In this document: positions 1-4,819 of the stretch, in pieces
Layout: the number at the start of each line of letters is the position of its first letter
Position numbering within the stretch: position 1 is the stretch's first letter
From: Nitratifractor sp.
GTDB lineage: Bacteria; Campylobacterota; Campylobacteria; Campylobacterales; Sulfurovaceae
DNA: 6,496 nucleotides
Direction of reading: 5' to 3'
Assembly: GCA_015485845.1 (NCBI GenBank)
Contig: WFSU01000059.1
Coordinates: 1 to 6,496 of the forward strand
Made by a program: the position numbers and the translations under genes
Notes under the pieces: generated by a model
Seen by the model: only the letters and a program-made list of their open reading frames with translations
The model's database searches: none
What the model was told of the DNA's origin: nothing

Positions 1-18
1 CATAACGGTAGTATAGTG

Positions 19-24
19 TATAAT
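19..24 (+). promoter_or_regulatory. -10 box of a sigma70-type promoter for the amidase gene
   Basis: A perfect TATAAT lies 36 bases before the first base of the chosen ATG, which would give a transcript start near base 31 and a leader of about 24 bases. The -35 region would fall at or before the window edge, so it cannot be judged. An in-frame GTG at 16 overlaps this box, which is one reason for not using it as the start codon. Confidence 0.6.
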
Positions 25-40
25 GATAAAGAAAAAAGAC

Positions 41-45
41 AGGAG
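41..45 (+). promoter_or_regulatory. Shine-Dalgarno that fixes the amidase start
   Basis: AGGAG is followed by nine bases and then ATG at 55. It supports translation from 55 rather than from the in-frame GTG at 16, which has no comparable site. Confidence 0.75.
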
Positions 46-54
46 AACTCCCAC

Positions 55-780
55 ATGCCACATTCCCTCAAAGCCTCCGTCCTTCAGATGACTAATTTCA
101 CCCCATATGAGCGCAACCTCGAGCGTCTGTTGATTCATCTTGACACGCTGAAAGATCAGGATATTGTGTTGGCACCCGAAGTGAGCATGACCGATTACGA
201 TTATGAGCATCTGGAGGCGGCTGCCGTATTTAGTGAAGAGGTGGAGCGGGTGTTGTGTGAACGGGTAGGGGATCAAGTGGTGGGGTTGACACTGTTGACA
301 CGCCATGCCGATGGACGCTATACCAATGATGCGGTAGTGATCCATGACCATCGTGTAATCCATCGGCAGAGCAAGCACAAGCTTTTCGTTCTTGGGGAGG
401 AAGATAAGCATTTAGCGGCAGGCACGGCGGATGAGATACAGCTGTTTGAAGTCGATGGAGTGCGATATGGTGTACTGATTTGTTTTGAGCTGCGGTTCAA
501 GGAGCTTTGGAAGCAGCTTGAGGGAGCCGATGTGATTCTGCTTCCGTCACAATGGGGGATGCCGCGTAAGCGTCACCTCGAGATCCTCGCACCAGCATTG
601 GCAGTGATGAACCAGGCCTATGTCCTTGTCGCCAACAGTGCCAAGGAGACCATGGCCGCCTCCAGTGCCATTTACTCTCCCAGTGGCGGGGTGGTGATGG
701 ATGATATGCAGGAAGTGATTTCGGGGGAGATCGACTTGGGCCTTCTGAAAAAAATGCGCCGTTACATTGTCATGAGGTAA
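55..780 (+). CDS. Carbon-nitrogen hydrolase (nitrilase superfamily amidase)
   Basis: A predicted cytoplasmic amidase of 241 residues that would hydrolyse a carbon-nitrogen (amide) bond; the substrate cannot be read from the sequence. The three catalytic residues of the superfamily are in place: Glu42 in LAPEVS, Lys107 in SKHKLF, and the nucleophile Cys143 in LICFELRF. An acidic pair, Glu115-Glu116, sits before the HLAAG segment, where the accessory glutamate is usually found. The later WGMPRKRH and NQAYVLVANS stretches (about 167-194) also fit the family. It is slightly shorter than many members (about 250-280) but seems complete. The start at 55 is chosen for its Shine-Dalgarno; the open frame itself reaches back to a GTG at 16. 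The closest functional types are probably omega-amidase/YafV-like or Nit-like enzymes acting on small deaminated amides, but this is inference. It lies 40 bases before pcm, on the same strand, with a hairpin between them. Confidence 0.9.
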   Translation: MPHSLKASVLQMTNFTPYERNLERLLIHLDTLKDQDIVLAPEVSMTDYDYEHLEAAAVFSEEVERVLCERVGDQVVGLTLLTRHADGRYTNDAVVIHDHRVIHRQSKHKLFVLGEEDKHLAAGTADEIQLFEVDGVRYGVLICFELRFKELWKQLEGADVILLPSQWGMPRKRHLEILAPALAVMNQAYVLVANSAKETMAASSAIYSPSGGVVMDDMQEVISGEIDLGLLKKMRRYIVMR

Positions 781-785
781 TAACG

Positions 786-815
786 AAAATTCTGCTAAAC
801 TTTCGCAGAAATTTT
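786..815 (+). terminator. Weak hairpin with T-run between amidase gene and pcm
   Basis: The arms TTCTGC (790-795) and GCAGAA (805-810) pair perfectly around a 9-base loop. The stem can be extended by AAAA (786-789) against TTTT (812-815) if one A bulges out. The right arm runs into TTTT. It could be a weak or attenuating intrinsic terminator. The stem is short and not very GC-rich, and it ends only a few bases before the first possible pcm start, so read-through is likely. Confidence 0.4.
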
Positions 816-820
816 AACGT

Positions 821-1474
821 ATGGGCAGGTCAAAGATGGTGGCAAAAATGCATTTGAGAAAGATGGTCGAAGCGATGGACAGGGAGTTCCCCCTCGAAAC
901 GCATGTCCGGGAAGCTTTCCTTTCCGTCGATCGTCAAGCGTTTGTCCCGACGGGCTTTACACACATGGCTTACAAGCTTGATGCCCTTCCCATGCATTCG
1001 GATCAGTGGATCTCTTCTCCTCTGACGGTAGCCAAAATGACGCAACATCTGGAACTCCAAGGGGTAGACAGTGTCCTTGAGGTGGGATGCGGTAGCGGCT
1101 ATCAAGCTGCGATCCTCTCCCGGCTGGTACGTCGGGTTTTTACCATCGAGCGGATCGAACCGTTGCTGAAAGAGGCCAGGGAGCGTTTTCGCCGACTGGG
1201 GATGAGTAATATTATCACGCGATACGACGATGGTCAACGGGGCTGGAAAGAGTATGCCCCTTTTGAGCGGATTATTTTTTCGGCGACGACCGATAAGGTG
1301 CCGCAAGTCCTCTTCGACCAATTGGCCGACGGAGGAATCCTTGTCGCCCCGATCAATCAGGACGGTTTACAGATTATCACCCGCTACTACAAGCGCAACG
1401 GCCACATCAGCAGCTCGGAAGCGATCGAGCCCTGTCTGTTCGTCCCGGTTCTGGACGGCACACGGCGTGCATAG
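821..1474 (+). CDS. pcm: Protein-L-isoaspartate O-methyltransferase (PIMT)
   Basis: A SAM-dependent methyltransferase that methylates isoaspartyl residues formed by spontaneous damage to Asp and Asn, starting their conversion back to normal aspartate. The protein has 217 residues, the usual size. The pre-motif QWISSPLTVAKMT (62-74) corresponds to the family's substrate-side segment. Motif I, the SAM-binding loop, is VLEVGCGSGYQ (85-95). The acidic end of the second strand is VFTIER (106-111). DDG (136-138) followed by GW and APFERIIFSAT (146-156) gives motif II, and GGILVAPI (171-178) gives motif III. The start is uncertain: ATG at 821 has no clear Shine-Dalgarno, while the in-frame ATG at 836 follows AGG (827-829) at six bases and would give 212 residues; ATGs at 848 and 863 are also in frame. 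The preceding amidase gene may be co-transcribed if the intervening hairpin is leaky. Confidence 0.95.
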   Translation: MGRSKMVAKMHLRKMVEAMDREFPLETHVREAFLSVDRQAFVPTGFTHMAYKLDALPMHSDQWISSPLTVAKMTQHLELQGVDSVLEVGCGSGYQAAILSRLVRRVFTIERIEPLLKEARERFRRLGMSNIITRYDDGQRGWKEYAPFERIIFSATTDKVPQVLFDQLADGGILVAPINQDGLQIITRYYKRNGHISSSEAIEPCLFVPVLDGTRRA

Positions 1475-1506
1475 CCTGATGGGCTCCCCCTTTACCTTTT
1501 TTATGT

Positions 1507-1512
1507 TATGAT
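1507..1512 (+). promoter_or_regulatory. Candidate -10 box for the HTH/coiled-coil gene
   Basis: TATGAT matches TATAAT at five of six positions and is preceded by a T-rich run (1491-1502), a pattern typical of Campylobacterota promoters that lack a strong -35 box. Transcription would begin near 1519, leaving a short leader with AAGGAAG (1529-1535) four bases before the ATG at 1540. Confidence 0.4.
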
Positions 1513-1539
1513 TGACACATTGATTGACAAGGAAGCAAC

Positions 1540-2277
1540 ATGGGGAACTTGATCAAACCGGCAGAGTATGCCAAAAAATTGGGCATTTCACGCCAAGCCG
1601 TTTATGCCAAGATCAAAAAAGGGATCTTGACATCCAAAAGTGTTGATGGCAAACTCTACATCGTGCAGAATGAGACGGATATAGTGGCACCCTCCACTCC
1701 AACAGGTACTGGCACCTCCACCCAATCTTCCCACCGGTCGGCGGCAGAGCCGAGCAAAGATTTTCGAGATTTGCTCGAGGCCAAGGATGAGACCATCGGC
1801 ATTCTCAAAGAGACCATCGTGGATCTCAAAGATACCAACAAAATGATCACATCGACGCTGCGAGGGGAAGTTGAACTGCTCAAAGAAGCCTTTTCGGAGA
1901 TGAAGATGCTTTACTCGACGCGGATCGAACACCTTCAGACCGAAGAAACGACGTTGGAGACGGTACCCACCGAAACCACATCCCGGGAGGAAGAAGCGGA
2001 AGAGCAGGCAGTTGAGCTTAGTGACGAAATGATAAGGGCGGATGAAGTGGATATCGTGTCGGATGATACCGATGCTGGAGACGATCTCGCCTGGATTGAG
2101 CTGGAAGACTTCTTCGATGAACATGATATCCGTAAAAAAACCAAACAAGCCAAAGTAACAAAACAGCTCAAAAAACTCTTCAAAAAAGGGGACAGCCGCG
2201 TCGACAGTTTCAACGGCGATTTGATTCTACTGGCTGAGGCCGATTTCAGGGATGTATTGAAGAAGAAAAAGGCGTAA
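1540..2277 (+). CDS. Uncharacterised protein: HTH domain, coiled coil, acidic linker, C-terminal module
   Basis: I cannot assign a function to this 245-residue protein. Residues 4-42 resemble a MerR/excisionase-like helix-turn-helix with a small wing: AEYAKKLGISRQAVYAKIKK, then KSVDGKLYIV. Residues 48-72 form a Thr/Ser/Pro-rich linker. Residues 75-133 are strongly helical with heptad-like spacing (ETIGILKETIVDLKDTN and following) and probably form a coiled coil, so the protein may be a dimer or oligomer. Residues 134-182 are very acidic. Residues 184-243 form a second compact, Lys-rich module beginning AWIELEDFF. There is no signal peptide or membrane segment, so it is probably cytoplasmic. 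The general type recalls Campylobacterota-specific proteins of unknown function (possibly DUF3972-like), but I could not verify that. AAGGAAG at 1529 supports the start. It precedes the Fur-controlled feo genes on the same strand but has its own likely promoter, so a role in iron control is not implied. A DNA-binding or nucleoid-associated role is a guess. Confidence 0.8.
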   Translation: MGNLIKPAEYAKKLGISRQAVYAKIKKGILTSKSVDGKLYIVQNETDIVAPSTPTGTGTSTQSSHRSAAEPSKDFRDLLEAKDETIGILKETIVDLKDTNKMITSTLRGEVELLKEAFSEMKMLYSTRIEHLQTEETTLETVPTETTSREEEAEEQAVELSDEMIRADEVDIVSDDTDAGDDLAWIELEDFFDEHDIRKKTKQAKVTKQLKKLFKKGDSRVDSFNGDLILLAEADFRDVLKKKKA

Positions 2278-2283
2278 TATCTT

Positions 2284-2298
2284 TGATAATCATTCTCA
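2284..2298. promoter_or_regulatory. Fur box 1 (upstream operator of feoBA)
   Basis: TGATAATCATTCTCA matches the 7-1-7 Fur consensus TGATAAT-N-ATTATCA at 13 of the 14 defined positions. With one more base on each side (2283-2299) it is a 17-base palindrome with a single mismatched pair. It begins seven bases after the stop codon of the upstream gene and would be centred about 49 bases before the proposed feo transcript start. Fur with bound Fe2+ is expected to bind here and repress. Confidence 0.85.
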
Positions 2299-2327
2299 AG
2301 TTAAGATAGATTCAAGAGAGTTCCAGC

Positions 2328-2333
2328 TATAGT
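2328..2333 (+). promoter_or_regulatory. Candidate -10 box for feoBA
   Basis: TATAGT matches TATAAT at five of six positions and lies between the two Fur boxes. It predicts a start near 2340, just before Fur box 2, so Fur bound there would block initiation. No convincing -35 hexamer is visible. TATCAT (2352-2357), inside box 2, is a less likely alternative. Confidence 0.45.
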
Positions 2334-2341
2334 TTTGCTCA

Positions 2342-2356
2342 TGATAACAATTATCA
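2342..2356. promoter_or_regulatory. Fur box 2 (promoter-proximal operator of feoBA)
   Basis: TGATAACAATTATCA matches the 7-1-7 Fur consensus at 13 of 14 defined positions. The palindrome extends to 17 bases (2341-2357) with only one mismatched pair next to the centre. It ends 26 bases before the feoB ATG, and its centre is 58 bases from that of box 1. Confidence 0.88.
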
Positions 2357-2382
2357 TAAATGGAAATATAGAAGGAATATAG

Positions 2383-4506
2383 ATGAAAAAGATCAAGGTC
2401 GCATTGGCTGGTCAGCCCAATGTGGGCAAGAGTTCCCTCGTCAATGCTATCTCCGATGCCCGCCTCAAGGTAGGGAACTTCTCCGGTGTGACGGTGGACA
2501 AAACAGAAGTCGAATTTGTGTACCATGATCCCAGGCAGGATGCAGACTACGAGATCCATATTATTGACCTCCCCGGTGCCTACTCTTTGACCGACTATAC
2601 GATCGAAGAGAAAGTGACCAAGCAGTTTCTCCGCAATGACGACTATGACATCATTGTCAACGTGGTGGATGCGACTAATCTCCAGCGTAACCTGCTGTTG
2701 ACCACACAGCTTATGGAGACGGGTCGCAAGATGATTGTGGTGCTCAATATGATGGACGAAGCCCAAAAAGAGGGGATCGAAATCGATGCGGAGCAACTGG
2801 CTCGTATCCTCGGCGTGCCGGTGATCAAAGCGAGTGCCGCGCAAGGGGAAGGGATCGATGCACTCAAATCGGCCATGGTTGAGGTGTATGAAAAACCCCA
2901 GACGACTGCCAAAGTGATTTACAGCGATGTGATCGAAGAGGAGATTGCCCGGATCGTTGCTTTCCTCGAGGAGAAGCACTACCGCAGTCCGATCCCGTAC
3001 CGGCAGCTGGCTGTACGCTTGCTCCAGGAGGATACCGACTGGTACAAACAGATGCACGATGAGCCGATCTGGATCGAGATACTGCCGATCTTGAGAGAGG
3101 GGCTCCAGCACATCTACCTCCACAGCGAGACCAAAGACCTCGATGCGATTTTTGCCGATGAGCATTTTGCCTTTGCTAAAGGAGCCAAGATGGAGGTGAT
3201 GGCTCTCCACTCCATGCGAGCCAAAAACCCCACCCAGAAGATTGACAAACTCCTCATCAATAAATTCCTTGGCATCCCCCTGTTCCTCTTCTTCATGTGG
3301 GCACTGTTCCAGTTGACGTTTACGCTGGGAGCGGTACCGATGGATTGGATCGATGCGGGCTTTGGCTGGCTGGGAGAGCAGGCCCATGCACTACTTGGAG
3401 ATGGAATACTCGGCCAGGTTGTCGCCGATGGCATCATCGCCGGAGTCGGTGCGGTCGTGATGTTCCTGCCCAATATTCTCATTCTCTTTTTGGGGATCGC
3501 CTTGCTGGAGACCACCGGCTATATGGCACGGGTGGCGTTCCTCCTCGATGGGTTTTTCCACAAATTCGGTTTGCACGGCAAAAGCTTCATCCCTCTTGTG
3601 ACAGGCTTCGGGTGTACCGTGCCGGCCTACATGGCCGCCCGCACGCTGAAAAACGAGCGGGAGCGGCTCATTACCCTTTTTATCCTCGGGTTCATGAGCT
3701 GCGGGGCGCGGTTGCCGATCTATGTCCTGTTTGCCGGAGCCTTTTTCGGGCAGGGTCAAGCCGGGAATATTCTGTTCCTGATCTACATCAGCGGGGCACT
3801 GCTGGGTCTTGTGATGGCCAAGATGCTCAAAACCTTCGTATTCAAAGGGGAGGAAGAGCCCTTTGTCATGGAGATGCCCAAATATCGCTGGCCCTCCTGG
3901 CGACTGATCTGGCACACGGTGTATGGCCAGGCACTCAGCTACCTCAAAAAAGCGGGAACCTTCATCCTCGCGGCGTCGATACTGGTGTGGTTTGCCAGCA
4001 ACTACCCCAGGAGTGAGGCAATCGCGTCCACGTACGCCGCCAGGATCGAGCACGCCGCCACGCCCGAACAAAAACAGCATCTCCAAAACGAGGAAATCTC
4101 TGCTCAGCTGGAACAGAGCTATCTTGGGCGCATCGGCAAAGCCACGGAACCTTTCTTCGCACCGCTGGGGTTTGACTGGCGCATGAGTGTAGCCCTTGAA
4201 GCAGGGCTGGCAGCCAAAGAAGTTGTTGTCTCGACTCTCGGCGTGCTGTACGCTCAGGGCGACAGTGCCGACGAGCAAAATGGCGGCTTGATCGCTGCTC
4301 TGCGCAACAATATTTCGTTACCCGCTGCCATTGCCTTCATTGTCTTTGTGATGATCTATCTGCCGTGTTTTGCCGCGTCAGCAGTCTTTACTCGGGAAGC
4401 GGGTGGCTGGAAGTACTTGGTGTATCTGTTCTTTTTCACGACAGGTACGGCCTGGGTGATGGCGCTGCTGGCGTATCACATTACCCGTGTCATTGTAGGA
4501 GTTTGA
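2383..4506 (+). CDS. feoB: Ferrous iron transporter FeoB
   Basis: The inner-membrane Fe2+ uptake protein with an N-terminal G domain, 707 residues. The G motifs are all present: G1 GQPNVGKS (10-17), G2 Thr37 in GVTVDK, G3 DLPG (62-65), G4 NMMD (122-125) and G5 SAA (151-153). A helical region (about 170-285) links this to the membrane part. Hydrophobic segments lie at about 293-316, 345-375, 427-455, 460-480, 522-538, 645-668 and 675-700. The two Gate regions carry the conserved GFGCTVPAYMAAR (408-420, Cys411) and SCGARLPIY (439-447, Cys440), and PCFAA (661-665) gives a third membrane cysteine. KEVVVSTLG (612-620) is another family signature. A hydrophilic loop at about 541-590 is probably soluble. 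AAGGAA (2372-2377) is the Shine-Dalgarno. Two Fur boxes upstream imply iron repression. feoA follows after a single base, so the order is B then A, opposite to the E. coli operon. Confidence 0.98.
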   Translation: MKKIKVALAGQPNVGKSSLVNAISDARLKVGNFSGVTVDKTEVEFVYHDPRQDADYEIHIIDLPGAYSLTDYTIEEKVTKQFLRNDDYDIIVNVVDATNLQRNLLLTTQLMETGRKMIVVLNMMDEAQKEGIEIDAEQLARILGVPVIKASAAQGEGIDALKSAMVEVYEKPQTTAKVIYSDVIEEEIARIVAFLEEKHYRSPIPYRQLAVRLLQEDTDWYKQMHDEPIWIEILPILREGLQHIYLHSETKDLDAIFADEHFAFAKGAKMEVMALHSMRAKNPTQKIDKLLINKFLGIPLFLFFMWALFQLTFTLGAVPMDWIDAGFGWLGEQAHALLGDGILGQVVADGIIAGVGAVVMFLPNILILFLGIALLETTGYMARVAFLLDGFFHKFGLHGKSFIPLVTGFGCTVPAYMAARTLKNERERLITLFILGFMSCGARLPIYVLFAGAFFGQGQAGNILFLIYISGALLGLVMAKMLKTFVFKGEEEPFVMEMPKYRWPSWRLIWHTVYGQALSYLKKAGTFILAASILVWFASNYPRSEAIASTYAARIEHAATPEQKQHLQNEEISAQLEQSYLGRIGKATEPFFAPLGFDWRMSVALEAGLAAKEVVVSTLGVLYAQGDSADEQNGGLIAALRNNISLPAAIAFIVFVMIYLPCFAASAVFTREAGGWKYLVYLFFFTTGTAWVMALLAYHITRVIVGV

Positions 4507-4507
4507 G

Positions 4508-4732
4508 ATGGTATTGAGTGAATTGCACAAGGGCGATAAAGCGGAAATCGTCAAATTGAAAGCGAACAAAACATTGCGCGACCGATTTGCGTCGTTCGGG
4601 ATCTTGCCGGGGGAGCAAGTGGTGATCCGGGAGTGTTCGCTGGCCAAACAGACTATCGAAGTGGAGATAGGAACGACCATCATTGCCCTGCGCAAAGAAG
4701 AGGCGGACAAAATCGAGGTTGAAACCACTTGA
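4508..4732 (+). CDS. feoA: FeoA, small SH3-like partner of FeoB
   Basis: A 74-residue cytoplasmic protein of the FeoA family, required for or stimulating FeoB-dependent Fe2+ uptake. It shows the family pattern: RFASFGILPGEQVVI (26-40), matching the usual R-x3-G-L-x-P-G-x2-V core, then EVEIGTTIIALRKEEADKIEV (51-71) with the terminal IALR strand. The length is typical for a stand-alone FeoA. It starts one base after the feoB stop, and its Shine-Dalgarno TAGGAG (4496-4501) lies within the last feoB codons, so the two are very probably co-transcribed and translationally linked under the Fur-controlled promoter. Confidence 0.95.
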   Translation: MVLSELHKGDKAEIVKLKANKTLRDRFASFGILPGEQVVIRECSLAKQTIEVEIGTTIIALRKEEADKIEVETT

Positions 4733-4764
4733 TTATCCCTGTTTTTTTTGGCGCTTTCAAGGTA

Positions 4765-4778
4765 TTTTTTTGTATAAT
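4765..4778 (+). promoter_or_regulatory. Sigma70 promoter (T-tract, G, TATAAT) for the L,D-transpeptidase
   Basis: TTTTTTTG (4765-4772) runs directly into a perfect TATAAT (4773-4778). This matches the T-rich -16 region plus -10 arrangement described for Campylobacter jejuni sigma70 promoters. Another T8 tract (4742-4749) lies further upstream and fits the periodic T-rich pattern that replaces the -35 box in that group. Transcription would start near 4785, about 35 bases before the ATG. Confidence 0.75.
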
Positions 4779-4819
4779 GAAAATAAGGATAAAAAAGAAA
4801 AAATACGTTTGGGGCACCG

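Noticed and set aside
16..54. Upstream GTG start extending the amidase by 13 residues
   Set aside because: The GTG overlaps the likely -10 box, has no ribosome site, and the extra residues are not part of the nitrilase fold; ATG 55 has a good Shine-Dalgarno.
1473..1502. Possible terminator after pcm: AGCC/GGCT stem followed by a pyrimidine-rich run
   Set aside because: The stem is only four base pairs and C-rich bases separate it from the T-run, which more likely belongs to the downstream promoter.
2296..3387. Long open frame on the minus strand opposite feoB (and further ones at 3391-4278 and 4946-5917)
   Set aside because: These lie fully or mostly opposite strongly supported genes, have low-complexity His/Arg/Leu-rich translations without family motifs, and reflect codon bias of the + strand genes.
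4720..4750. T8 tract after feoA as a rho-independent terminator
   Set aside because: No stable inverted repeat precedes the T-run; the only pairing (GGTT/AACC) would leave an impossible two-base loop.
4773..4791. Fur-box-like sequence overlapping the transpeptidase promoter (about 14 of 19 matches to the classic Fur consensus)
   Set aside because: Matches are confined mainly to the left half, which coincides with TATAAT, and symmetry is poor. An AT-rich promoter would give this by chance. A weaker version also occurs at 19-37.
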